Source of the DNA: Ricordea florida
Taxonomy: Eukaryota > Cnidaria > Anthozoa > Corallimorpharia > Ricordeidae
DNA: 64,000 nucleotides
Direction of reading: 5' to 3'
Assembly (NCBI GenBank): GCA_949710005.1
Contig: OX453282.1
Location: 2,997,001 to 3,061,000 of the forward strand
How positions within the stretch are numbered: the first letter of the stretch is position 1; every line of letters starts with the position of its first letter. Below, one piece after another: positions 29,130 to 43,500 of the stretch. The position numbers were made by a program, and so were the translations under genes. The notes under the pieces were generated by a model. That model was given only the letters and a program-made list of their open reading frames with translations, was not told the origin of the DNA and ran no database searches.

Positions 29130-32100
29130 GTAGGTTAAAACACTTCATCAGAATATAATTTACTTGTTTTAATACCAGTCAACGCCGCTGATTTGCCGGT
29201 AAGGAGCGCATTTCCCAGAGCGAACCAGGTTTTATTATATAAAAACCAATGAAACACCAGGTGAGCTTTGGCGCGAAAACATGACATGTTCACACGTGAA
29301 AATAACATGCTATCTTCACACGTGAAAAGGTCATCGTTGGTATGGTTACATAATAAATCGCGCCTTTCTCAACGACAACTTTGAGAGCGGCGCCTTTGTC
29401 TCGACAGAATTTCGTCAGAATGGCTGAAATACCTTTAAATAATAATAATAATAATGAACTTTATTTGAGTGTCAAGTGTATTTAGCACTGCTGTACTAAT
29501 TGGGGACACTGTAAAGCGCAAATGAAATAAATCAAATCAAATCAAATGTTACACCTCACTCGTGAGATATCGAGTTGAACACTCGACGATAAAATTCGTA
29601 TTTACGGGCAGGCATGTTACATCCTCTACATATCCTTGATTGAGTGTTTTCTCAGGAAAATGGGATAATCAAACGAATTGATAAAGTAAGTTATACCACC
29701 GTAATGTAAAATGGAGGTGTTCACGTTTCGAGTCCTAGCCTTTTCGCTCCGACGAAGGGCTAGCGCTCGAAACGTCAGCACCTCCCTTTTACCTTACAGT
29801 GGTATAACTTACTTTATCTATTCGTTTGATTATCCCAATTTCTTGTGTTTCAATTCCTCACCAACGCAGCACCAGTTTCAGTTAATAGTTAAAAGTTAAT
29901 AGTTGACAGAATTACTGGTAACCCAGTAGTTTACATTGTGGGCTATAAATATCAACATAAACTCTTTTACTAAGAATCCCAACTGGCGGAAGGCAGACCA
30001 ATTGGCTATTTACAAGCGTGGCCGATGATGTTAAGGAAATGAAACTCGGGATTACCGTATTACATATCCAGGTAGTGGTCAGGACGGGAATCGAACCCGG
30101 GACCTTGACCAGATTATGAGTCCGGCGCCCTAACCACTCGGCCAAGCGGCCTCCCTAAACAGTAGTTAATTGGGTTACTATAATAATTTTTAGCATAAAC
30201 ACGCAAGTGATTATACAAAATCGCGCGATCTGATTGGTTCGCTATATCGGATTATCAGCCGATAATCACCTCGACGAACAAAATGGCTGCCAGTCGTTCG
30301 CGCGCTTTTAATGAAATAAAGTTTTTTTAGTGTGTTGTACAATGCTTTTTCTTTTCTTTTTTTTTAAAATAATCGCCTGTGTGTTTATACTAAAACAATT
30401 ATTCGCCTCAGGCTCAGTGATTATCGGTGACAAAAGACAAAAATCCGTGTAAACTGCGTAGCGACGTGAAACACCAAAGACAAAGCAAATAATAGAACAA
30501 ATGACAACAATAGACACGGCATACATAAAACATAACCAAACCAATTAGACTATTAAATCTTAAAGTTTCGCTGCAACATACTTAATTGGTAAATATATAA
30601 ATAAAGGGAGGAGGAATGGAAACAATGTCAGTATCTAGGCAACTGTGCACCTACCCCTCCCCTAACCCAAAATTAACACTTGCCCAGATACTGACATTGA
30701 TCCGAGGAATGCTCCTGGTAGTGAGCTCCTGTTCAGAAAGAATATGACTACAGGTACGAGTTTTGCTGCATATTTTACCAGGTCACATTCTCTTGTGCGT
30801 TTGCTCTACAGAAAGACAAAAAAGGAGAAAAGCCCATTAAGCTTCACGCGGCGTGCTTAGCTGGCAACGAAGCAGAAGTGCAGAGCATCTTGTACAAAGG
30901 GCCTGGTAATGACCGTTCATATTACATGTCGCCAATGAGACCATTGGTTCCTTTAAATCTTCAATTAGAAAATATTTTTTGTCTAAAAACTCTTAGCTTA
31001 GTTCCTAGTTGCGCGTATTTAGATTTAGGATTTTAGCTGTATTCTTCTTTGTAATCTCTATTATCTTATAACTGTAAATATTTTTTAATTTTTTAAGCTT
31101 AGGATAGAGGGCCACTGGTTCGTCAGTTTTTTTTACTGTTATGTGTTACCCTCTGTAAATAAAGTTGTTTCTTACTTACTGGCATATAATTCATGGTAGG
31201 CCACCATATAGTCAGTTTACAGGGGTATACAAGGGTTTACAAGGATATACCTTTGTAAACCCTTGTATACCCCTGTAAACACTATATTTGGTGACTATAA
31301 TTATGGTGGCCTACCATGAATTATATGTCTACTTACTCACCAATTGCCTTAGCGGCGCACTTTCGTGCTCAGCGGTTTCTGTCTGATATTTGCCACAGAT
31401 TTAAACTCACTTGACAAGTCTGGCAGGACACCCCTCCATAATGCCATCCTGGGACGTCACGTAAGGATCGTGGAATGTCTCCTAGAGTCTGGTGCCGACC
31501 CATCTATCCTGGATGAGAGTCAGGATGCTCCGTTGCACACCGCGGTCAAAACTGGGGACGAGAATATTGTCAAGGTAAGATACCTGCGTTATTTACTAAG
31601 CAAAGTAAAACAAGAAAGAGGCCGATATCCAGCCAACCGGACCGAACAAGCTCATACTTGTCCAACACTCTAAAAAAATTTATACACAGCATTGTATTAA
31701 AATGCATTGTGTTGCATTGTGTCGTTTTAGAACGCACTGTTGAACTACTGTAAGTAAAGGTAATCATACGGTTTCGAGTTCAGTTTGGAATAGTACAATA
31801 CAATGCATTGCATAAATCTGTCCGAGTATTGAACAACCCTCAACAAGCTTGGTCAATGAAGGGTCATCACATGGCCATTTAGTTTTGTTTCGTAGGACAA
31901 AGCGCGGGAAGTCCCGAGTGGGCAGGATAAGCCCATCTTGCCCCGCGCTCGGATAACCAATCAGAATCCAGGATTTGCCTCATCTTACGCACGTGCGGAA
32001 CTAACCACGTGACAAAATAAGTTACTACTGAATTTCACTTAACTTATCCCAAACAAAAAAGGAAAGTGTAAGTTCGACTGATATTCGATCACAGACAGGC

Positions 32101-35100
32101 AGAGGGGTCCCAAAATATAAATGGTTTGAAGTAATAATGGGGCTCCTGTTTGAATCCAAGAATCTCAATAGGCAATAACATCACTGCTTACACGACCAAT
32201 CACAACGTTCAGTGGACAGAGACAAAAATACCACCACCTGACGATACCTAAATCACAAGACTCTGATGATGACTTCCGCTCAGGTTGTCAAAACGTCAGT
32301 CAACAACAGTTCTTCTCAGAATTACTTATAACCGGAACACGATAAACAACTAAAGCTGTGAGGTCACAAAAGTCAATTACCTGCAATGTCGAGTCTTCAA
32401 TCGCATACATGATCGTTAACAATCTGGATTGCAACACGTCTTACAGGTTTTTCTACAGCGGACTCAATGTGATGTTGACGTAAGAGGGCACGGTTCCATA
32501 ACTCCTCTACATATCGCCGCTGACAAGAACAAAGTAAATATCTGCAAATTACTGGTAAGTTGATGATAAATACGATGTGCAATATATCAATGAGCAGTCC
32601 ATGCAGCTCTCACATAGAACTCAAAAATGGCTTATAACAAGAGAGCATAAGAGACACGAGAGTCCTCTGTGTTCTCTTGCTTATAATTATATCATAAATA
32701 ATGTTATCAGGTGGTTTACATGGTCAGATAAATGTCTTGGTAAAGTACAATGGAGAGTTGAAAAAATCCAATAAAACATTTTCAATGATGATTCAATTAA
32801 CTTCTTTCACAATGATTTCCTTTTTCTGAATAATAATAATAGGCCACGGGTATCCTAAAATGCATTCTGGCAAGTGAAAGGTGATAAAATGTTCATGAAT
32901 AGATCTGATGGTGTAAGAAAATACAAACCAGCGCGACCTGTTATTTATTTATTCATTCATTTTTTGCCTTTTTATCAACAGATTGAACATGGTGCGTCGC
33001 CTGATTGTCGCAATGATGACAACATGACGCCCCTTACGAGTAGCGTTGAAAAAGGAGCAAAAAACGCCGCGGAATTTTTCTTTCATTACGGTAAGCAGCT
33101 TCATCATCATCATCATTATCATCGTCATCAATATCATCATTATCATTATCATCGCCATCGTCATCGTCATCACCATCATCACCATCATCATCGTCATCAC
33201 CATCTTCACCATCTTCACCATCATCGTCATTATCGTCATCATCATCATCACCATTATCATTCTCCATGCCACTAGGCACATGGTACGGAAGTGTTTTAGT
33301 TCTTTTCTTTCCTAACAAAATTGGAATTTGGAATAATTGACCACTATTTTTATTTTGTGTGTAAAACAGCCAATGAGAAACAATACGACATGAAGAGCAT
33401 TCTTTATGGTGTGGATAAAGAAGGAAGCACTTTACTTCACTTGGCTGTGGATAGTGGTAACTTGGCAGTAAGTGAAGCATTGCTTATTTATTGCTTAGAG
33501 CTCTCCTAATTTGAAAGATTTCTGAACAAGTTTCAAATGTGTTTTTGTTGTTTTCAGGTGGTGAAACTTTCTCTTGACAACGGCGCCCTCATTCGACAGC
33601 CGAAGGCGAGTAAAAGTAGTAGCAAGGCGAAGTTCTTACTATAATCGACAGGCTGTCTAGCTGCTTTGTTATCTCACTGATTGACCTGTCTGTCTACTTG
33701 ACTCAAACACTGACTTTTTTTAACTAAATGACTGACTGACTGACTGACTGATAGTTAGTGATTGACTGACTACCTTACTGACTGACTGACTGACTGACGT
33801 ATTGATTGACTGATTTAATTGTTGATTGAATGACTAACTTACTTACTGACTGACTCTGTAAGACAATAGCGAATGTTTGACAGTTAACGTTGATTGACAT
33901 ATCACATCTTATGTTACAACCTCGTGGTATTTTTCGGCTGGTCTACAGCACGTTTTATCGATAACCATCGTGTTCTTCCTTCGTCGTTTTCCTTTTATCG
34001 TCTCAGGAGTAGAGGTATGTAACGTGTTCATTGTACTTAGATTTCTCCGTTTAGTTTCCTTTGATTTATGCTTGTGTAATTCTGTGATCCGTTTTACTCG
34101 CGTTGTTATGCAATAGTTAGCCCACCAGTTACATGTCTTTTTACTTCTTATAAATTTCAGTTTTTACGCAAATTCAGTGATTCGTCTATTTACGTTACAA
34201 TACTACAATATCTCGTTCGCTGGATTTGTTGTGACTAACTCCCTCTACGCGGCTCAACAGGGACCATTATCGACAAAATATTAGTAAATTAACGACATCG
34301 TGGCCCCAGCCGCTACAGACTCATTAATCCATTGACTGAGTAAATGGCTGGTTGACTTATTTACTGACTGACTTATTGATCGATTGACTGAGTAAATGGC
34401 TGATTCACTTACTGACTGATTGACTTATTGATTGATTGAATGACTAGCTAACTGATTTAATTATTGACTGGTTGACTAAATTACTTACTGACTGACGTAT
34501 TGATCAACTGACTGAGTAAATGACTGGTTGACCTACTGACTGATTGACCTATTGATTGATTGAATGACTAGCTAACTGATTCAATTATTGATTGAATGAC
34601 TAAATTACTTACTGACTGACTTATTGATCAATTGACTGAGTAAATGACTGGTTGACTTACTTACTGACTGACGTATTGATCGATTGACTGAGTAAATGAC
34701 TCGTTCACTTACTGATTGACTTATTGATCAATTGACTGAGTGTATGACTGGTTGACTAACTGACTTATTGATTGATTGATTGATGGATTGATTGATGGAT
34801 TGTTAATTGATTCCTGATATATACTACAGGAATCTGACAAGACAACTGCATTCCACTTGGCTTGTTCTCAAGGGGAACTAGAGATAGTACAACTGTTTGC
34901 TTCTAAAGACCCAACAATCTGTCGAATCACCTTGATTGACAATGAAGGCCTTACACCTCTCCACAGAGCGGCGCTTAACAATCATTCAACTATAGTGCAG
35001 TATCTTATAGAACAGGTACAGCTTATTGTTTGTTTTATTAATTTATTACATCAATTTTGAAATCACAGGTGATCCTTGCAAGTTGATTGGCTCATAGCAG

Positions 35101-37529
35101 TGTAATTTATTCCCAAATTGCACCATTTTTTGCTCTAAATCGCATCATTTTAAAAAAAGTTACTCATCTTCAAAACCTGGGCTTCCTGAAGTGGATAAAT
35201 AAATAAGTAGTATTGACAAAAAACTGTGATTTCAAAATAAGTGTAATAAAGTGGTAATTGAACTGAGTGGAGTGCAATTTTGGTCTGAAATCACACTTGT
35301 GATTTCAAATCGAACTCGCGATATTTGAAATCACGCGTATTTCAGACCAAATTGCACTCCACTCAGTTCAATTACCATTATGAATTCGCTCTTGGAAAAG
35401 TGACGCGAAGAGCAGTTTAGTGACATGAAGATTTTGATTCTGTTTCTAGATGTTTAGAGTACTATATTTCTTGTAAGTTAGGATATGTATTTTTACCTTA
35501 TTACTATTATTATTACTATTATTATTATTAGTAGTAGTAGTAGTATTATTATAATATTGTTGCTATTATTAAGATTAGCCTGTATTGTCTTTGATTAGTG
35601 CTTTTTCTAGTGTAATGTGGATTTAGTGGTCCAAAATACTGTAGTTTGTAATCTGTTGTGCTAAGTAGTGTATTTATGCAGTGTGTCGTAGTATAGTGTG
35701 GACTACCTTTTACTAACCGAGTTCTTGGGCCATAAATCCGAGCGGGAAATAAAGGATCCGTAACCTACAGTAAGTACCGCGAAAACGAGGTTTGTAAGAT
35801 ATTTATTATATTTCTTTAGCAACCAATACAAACTTTTGAATTTAGCGGGCCGTACGGTGAAGTACGTCCCCCTAAATTGACCACTCACAGCGCGCGTACT
35901 AACTGAGAGATATAATAAGCACCTGTAGACAAAGCAAAGCAAAGAAACTACTCTTTCAATTCTGCGTGGCCTTACAGCACGTATTACTTTATCAGATTTT
36001 CGTTCACTTACATGATATTTCTAGGGAGCATCGGTGGATTCCCGTGACAAATTGTGCCGAACCCCACTCTTCTTAGCAGCAGGAGTAGGCGCCACAGAAA
36101 CTGTTCAACTGTTGATTGAAAACGGTGCTGATGTCACTATAAAGGACGTAGATCTGCGATCGTCTGTGCGAGTAGCGGTAGGACATACAGCCACCATGGA
36201 GGTGCTACTGCAGGTGAACAAGAAAACTTTATTTGTATTCTATTACAGAGTTATAAGCACAAAGCTTCCATGAGCCAGCGAGTCTTCCGGCATATTTTCA
36301 GCTGTACTTTCGTTCAGACAGTCAGTGACTTGAATAAATGTCGGTCTGTCAGTCACGTCAATTAACAATTAGACCCGTAGCCCGCAAGGGCTACGGGTCA
36401 ATAGCCCATGAGGCAAAGCCGAATGGGCTATTGACCTGTAGCCCTTGAGGGCGAAGGGTCTAATTGTTTTAGTATCACCCAACTAGTCGGACAGAAAAAA
36501 ACAATAAAGTTAGCAAATGCAAGTTGAAGAAAGATTTATTTGGGAATAAAACAAAAGAAAGCGCCACGAATTTCGCTACTCGAGGACTATCACTAATAGA
36601 CCTCTAGTAGCGTAGCCAATCAGATTGCGGCATTTGCATTAGTCCACTAGTTGGGTGATACTAATAACAATTAGTCAGTTAGTCAGAGAGTCAGTCACTC
36701 TGAGTTAGACAACAAATCAGTTACTCACTTTTTAAGGCATTCACTTCAATTCATCGGTCATTCAGTTGGTCGACCACAATTAGTCTAGCGAGTCTTCTAG
36801 TTTATCAGTGCCTCAGTAGGTAACATTTTGAAACAGTCAATCTGTGAATTGGAAAGGAGAGGGTATGGCGTTATTGTTAGCACTATCATCATCATTATTA
36901 ATATTATTATCATAAGAATTATTACTATTATTATTATCATCATTATCATTATTATTATCATTATCATTGTAACTATCATGAGTATCATTATTACTATCAT
37001 GAAACTTATTTCTATTATCGTTATCATTATAATTATTTTTATTATTGTTATTGTTATTATTATTGTTACTGTTTCGTTGTTGTTATTCATACCAGTTGTC
37101 AACGGTACAGTCAGTCTGTAATAAAAGTTAAATATCTGGCATGCTTCTGTTTCTACACAGAAACCCGAAGCTTGTCCTCTTATTGTTGATAAGGATATCA
37201 CGGGATTCGCCCCAGTCCACTACGCTGCTAAACACGGTCATCTTCAGGTATCCCAAGGGACATTCGTTTCTTAAACAGTTATTGGAAAAAAATAATGTTG
37301 CACAACGTTTACAATTCTGAATAAGATATGCATTTGAAGAAGCCATTTTTACAGTGTCAGGAGAGTTTAAAAGTGTTAAAGGACCACCTAGATCACGATG
37401 ACTTCTGTACCTTTAACAAAATCTTTACCATCCTTGGCATTAGAAGTTGTTCGAATGTGGTCGTATTTAAAAACTATCTCCCTTAAAAACTATCTCCCTT
37501 AACCCTTTCACTCCCAAGAGTGACTTTAC

Positions 37530-37561
<32 letters not shown>

Positions 37562-40500
37562 GCAAATCAAATGGAGGCCCCTTGAGAGTGAAAGGGTTAA
37601 CACCTATTCTTCCCACTTGCACTGGTAAAAATTATATCTTTGGCTTTTGATACAAGAAAGTTGACCATGGAATCCCTTAGAACATCCGTCTTGCCCCTTA
37701 TATTGCTTTACTATACATATAGATTTAGCTGAGGGATCGCTTGTATCCCAAAAATACAGGTGAAACTTGAGGTATTAAGACGGTGTCCTAATTGAGGGTA
37801 TTACTTAACTACAAGTATAAACACAAGTTGGTTAAATTTTAGTTGTAAACGGTCACCTCTGCAGTGTATGATTCAAGGGTTCCCCTGTCCATTCACCTTC
37901 CTTGTACTTCAGGAGGCTCTTCCGTTTTTCAAGTTCATCATCTGCGGCAAAAACAGTTAAGAAAGGTCTGTGAGAATTTTGAATTTTACTTTTATGTCTC
38001 TAGAACATCGTGTTGTTCATAGAACGAAACAAAGCCGCGACAAGCGTGAGATCAGATGGACTGGACACGACTCTTCACGGCGCTGCCAGGTAACAATATA
38101 TTGTAACGTGAATGTATATATATATATGAACATTTCATATGTGTGCTCTGCGGTTGAAAAATATTTGATAAATGAATCATCAACGCAGTTATGTAAGCAA
38201 CATAGTCAGTAGCAAAGATAAGAGCTGAAACTAACAATTCAGGTTTGAACGGGATTAGAACCCATGACCTTGCGAGAGCATTGCACCGATATCGCAAGGT
38301 CATGGGTTTGAATCCCATTCAAACCTGAATTTTTTCAGGTCTTATCTTGGCAACTGACTGTATTGCTTATATAACTGCGAGGATCTTTCATTCATTAAGT
38401 AACTTTCTAGCGCAGCGCACTGAAATATATGAAATTTTCTCATATAAACATTAATTTCTTCATCCCCTACGGATACAGTATGAACTCACAAATGAGCAGT
38501 TGGCTGATAGCTCAGTTGGTTAGAGCGTTTACTGGTATCGCAAGGTCATGATTTTGAATCACGTTCAGGCCTGAATTTTTTCAGGTATTATCTTGGCAAC
38601 TGACTGTGTTGCTTACATAACTGCGAGGATCTTTTATTTATTAAATGCATTGCAATCTCAACTGACTGAGTATTTAGTAAAAGGTTCCAACCGTTTGAAT
38701 CATTTATTCTTTTAGATATGGCTGGTCAGAAATAGCAGAAGTGTTGTTATCAGGCCGTAACATCCGCTCAGTCAATATGAAGAACAACCAAGGAAAGACC
38801 GCTTTACACTTCGCATGCGCAGAGGGGCATGACCGAGTGGTGGAACTTCTTTTGAGACTGGGCGCCACTGTTGAGAGGTGCGTATGAGAGTTTGCGCTGG
38901 ATGACGGTTTGCTGATATCCCATAATATGCTCTCCCCACGGTCCTTCCTAAAAGCGGACCATGTGACCATATAGAGAGCATGATTGTATCCACACTAGTT
39001 TGAAATACAAGCCGTGATCTAAAACTGGGACGAAATGATGAAAGAATAGCCGTTTAAGTGACGCTGTCAGTCACAAGTCATTGAGTTATATTAAGGTAAA
39101 TTTACCAGTGTTTTATGTTGGTTGGGTTCCAGAGATCATAATGACAGAACAGCACTACATATTGCTGCCATGAGAGGCTCCAAGACATGCATACGATGCA
39201 TTTTGCAACAACAACCGGAATGCATCAACCTGTTTGACAAGAATCAGGTAACGGATTCTAACGCTGCAATCATACCAACAAAAGAGGGAAGGAATCTTTG
39301 TCGTGCCAACTAATCCCTGATTAGCAGACCTAAAACTGCTTTGACAAAAACTTATCTGTGTGTTGCCATTTCAGAACACAGCTCTACACTTGGCTGCCAT
39401 TTACGATCAACCGGATGTGGTAACGATCCTGCTGTCCTATACTACACAGAAAATTCTTATGAACAGGAAAAATCAAAATGTCTTGGATGCTGCCATGAAG
39501 GCAGAGAGGAATAATGTGGCACTGGCGATAGCAAGCCACAACAGGTGAGAATCAAAATGTAAAATCGCGTGACAGCATCCACACTGTATAGTAAAACAAA
39601 CAGTACCACAGAACAGTACTGTTCAGTAGCTTTCCAAAAAATGATCACACTGCTTGGTTTGACCCACAGATGAAAACACTGTATAGTAAAACAAACAGTA
39701 CCACAGTACAGTACTGTTCAGTAGCCTTACAAAGAATGGTCACACTGTATGGTTTGATCCACAGATGAAAAAGTTAGAACCACATTGTATAGTAAAACAA
39801 GCAGTACCACAAGACAGTCCTGTTCAGTAGCCTTTTAGAGAATTCAAATGTAACCAAGCGTTTTGTCCGCTTGGGTGGTCAAGTAATAGGTACTGTGTCG
39901 TTTTTTCAAGATGGCGAGAAGTGATGACATCATGCAGTGCAGGACACACTGCGCAGATGCAAGCTTTTGTTATAAAAATGCCAGAGGTTGCAGTGGTAAG
40001 ATAACTTACAATAAAGAATGGAACAGGAAATACTCCTGATTTGTGAAGAACATCATTGTGACGAGATTAGAAAAACTAAGAAACAAATACTGAGGGAAAA
40101 TGCTTGAAGAAAAAATTAGAAAGAGTCTTTGGAACTTACATATTTGTAATGTTAATCACATGAAATTAATCACAAAGTGAACTGTTAAAAGAAGTGTGGT
40201 TTAACCCTTTACTCCCTGAGAGTGACCAACATGCATCTTCTCTTAAACATATTACTACAAAGGCAACTGTAGAGCTCATGAGAATATGCAATCTGAAAAC
40301 TCACATAGGTTTTTTTTGATATAACATCAAAATCTCCACATTGATGTAATGAAAGATGTTTTGAGATCAGTTAGAAGAATTAAGATTTTGATCTCAGGGG
40401 TTAAAGGGTTAAGTCTTTAAGGTTGTAGTGATAAGGTTGCCTCAATCGACCTGAAGACCCATTTAACGCTGGAAGCATCCTAATTTGAAACTTTTCGATC

Positions 40501-43500
40501 AAAGACTACGTGGCTCCCGTAATGGCTGAATTTATACCTAGACGAATTATCCGTCAGATGGATAATTCGCCTGAGTAAAAATCCGAAGACGAATTCTGAC
40601 GAATAACCGGACGCCATCTCGAAATAGGTATCCAAGGGAAACCTTGCAAAAATATAGAAACTAGTCCCTCTCACGTGGAAACATCGTCAAAAAATCTCCT
40701 TCGTTTCCGTCCAGATATAAATTTAGAGACGGATCATCCGCCTAAGACGAATTATCTGTCCATCCTTAGCACGTCTTGAAGACGTGCTAACAGATGAATC
40801 AGCCTCAGACGAATTTTGCTCCCTAATTCGTGTTAACACCGAATTTGTACTTAGACGAATTATCCGTCTCAGACGGGTAATTCGTCTAAGTATAAATTCG
40901 GCCATTTTGGTTTTTCTGTTTTTAGTTTCATCTCACAATTTGTGATTTGTTTTCCAGCGCATCATGGATCAGTGTATAACCAAAAAAGGAAATCCCGGCG
41001 ATAAGGATTACAAAGTACGATGTTTTAATAGTTGAAAGATCATCGCAGTTACTAGAAATGAGCATCTCAAGTATTTACAGAGATAAAACCTGAAAAATTC
41101 AGCCTTGAATTGGATTCGAACCCATGACCTTGCGAAATCGACGCAATGCTGAGCACATAACTACCACGATCTTTCAGTTATTAAATCTTTCTTCTAAAGT
41201 TCAAATATATGAAATTTTTATTTATTTACATTCAAAGTACGTTGTCTTGATATGTACCGACAACTACACCAACTGTCAAAATGTACAATCATCTTAGCCC
41301 TTCTTCCATAACTTGTGAAAACGTTAACAACGCTTTGTAGAGCAACGTTACCTTTGATACGAACCCCCTTCTATGACGCTAGCGGAAAATTTAGTGGAGA
41401 AACAATTGACAAAAGACAAACATGAGAAAAGGAGCTACAATAACCCAACTGCAATGTTCTTTTGTTCCCTTTTGGTAAGTCGGTGTGTTGTTTCCACACT
41501 CAGATTCGCTGCATGTTTCAATGAAGTAACACTTTCTTATCGTCTACAGATAACGTATGACCTCAGTGTCATTCAAGGGGAACAAAAGCCTGGGCAAGAC
41601 CCGCTTATTGTACTGAAGGTAACATTCACAATGCTCCTTGTTCCAGACCACTTCCAAAGGGGATGCATCCGGTCATACAAGCCAATGACACATTTAAGAA
41701 ATAGAAAACACGTATCGTGTTTCTATCGAAGTTTAGTATAAATCTACTGGCGTTCTATCACAAATGCCGCGCTCTGATTGGCTACGCTATCCACTATCTA
41801 TTCTGTGATAGATAGAAAGTAGCGTAATGGCGGCCGCTTCTTCACGTTTTCGAATTGTCCAGGAAGAAGATTTAGACAGTTTATTGGTCCAGGCTGTCCC
41901 AGAAAAGACAAAGTTTTACCAAAACAATTAGTTTTTTCGCTCTCGATTTCTATCGCGTGATAGTTGACTCGGGCTGCGCCCTCGTCAACTATCACGCGAT
42001 AGAAATCTCGAGCTCATAATCTAATTGTTTAATAGAAACATGAATTCTAACCAATCAGCGCGCGTATTTTCTTAGGACTGTTTTCTAAATACTAAATATT
42101 ACTTGCACTACTCATTAATAAAAATGCGTCTCCTTAGGCACCCCGTGTTTAAGTGGCCCACCAGCTCTATTGAGTGACTTGTTTTACCTACAAGTTGCTT
42201 CTCTTATTGGTATTTCCGTGTGGTTGCTTCACATGCGTATATCGAAGACCCCGGTGTAAGAAACGTTCTCCATCTGGCCGGTTATAGTAAAATATACGGA
42301 GAAATGGCGATAAGATGAATCAAGACATTTTTTAACCAGTTAATGCTTCGTTCATAAGTTCCAACTGTTTGCCTACCGTTATATTGGTGTAAAATTGTAT
42401 TAAGAACGAAGCAAGAGGCCACAAGGAAGGTGTGCGCGGGGGTATTGTGACGTTTCAAGATGACGCTGATGAACACGGGCATGCTGGGTTTTATTGTGAC
42501 GTTTAAAGATGGAGCAGATTTGAAAACGACAAACTCTTTCTCGATTTCTCCCGCTTATAGCATGCACAGGTAACCCAAAAGCACAAAGGACACCCAAGAC
42601 CGCATTAAGGAGCGTCTCCACCCTCGACGCAATTAGAGATGCTAAAGAAAACATTTGGATTTGCCTATATATCTAATTTTGTCGTTTGTGGAGCACGGAG
42701 TATACGTTAGAATTCTAGGACTGATATATGCATTCATGCACTTGCTATTAAGTGATCGATTGTACCGGCCTACCGATTACGACTGATTGACAGACCAACT
42801 AACCAACAAAATGACAGACCTGACTTACTGACTGATACAGACAGACAGATGGGATGACTGACCCATTCACTGTCTGTCTGTCTGTCTGTCTGACTGACTC
42901 ACTGAGCTATAAACTCAACAACTGACTGGCTGACCGACTCACTGACTGACTGAGAGTCCATATAAAAATCTCCGACCTTTATTGCAGACAATGCTGGAAC
43001 GACGGCGACTGAATTGCTTGACTCATCCCGTCTGCTTCATCATGATGAACACAAAATGGTACGACATTTTCTTCTGCTAAGTATAGTTTCCTTCTGTGGT
43101 TTTTCTTATTGTTAGTGTTACTTCAAGTAAAGTGCTGTGTTAACCGACCCAATTATGTAACTAATATGGCGATCACGAAATTTTTACTAACAGTGAATCG
43201 AAAACAGTTCGACGAACATTTATGTGTAAGTATTTGCCACATAAAGTTAGTATTGATAATATAAATTAGTTCTATGGTCTCACGACGGAGTCACTTGGAT
43301 GGTGGTCGCGACGTTTCGATTGCTTACTGCTAGTCTTCTTCAGGCAATGGGGTCCATCATTGAAGTTACCACGATGAATAACAATATTTTCCATAACAAA
43401 CTTAGTGTTGTAAGTGAGTTGCTGTAAATAATAAAAAGTTTGTGTCGTTGAATAAGAAAAAATCGAAAACCGTTTGAAGAGTCGAAACATAAAACATAAA

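Noticed and set aside
33034-33480. Acidic (D-rich) minus-strand protein, and poly-His or poly-Ile frames on the other strand
   Set aside because: All arise from the CAT/ATG microsatellite; they overlap TRPA exons in antisense.
36797-37201. Ile/Met-rich frames on both strands
   Set aside because: ATT/ATC microsatellite translations.
41373-41741. 122-residue frame containing TRPA exon 17
   Set aside because: Only 41550-41618 matches TRPA and has splice sites; the rest is intron.
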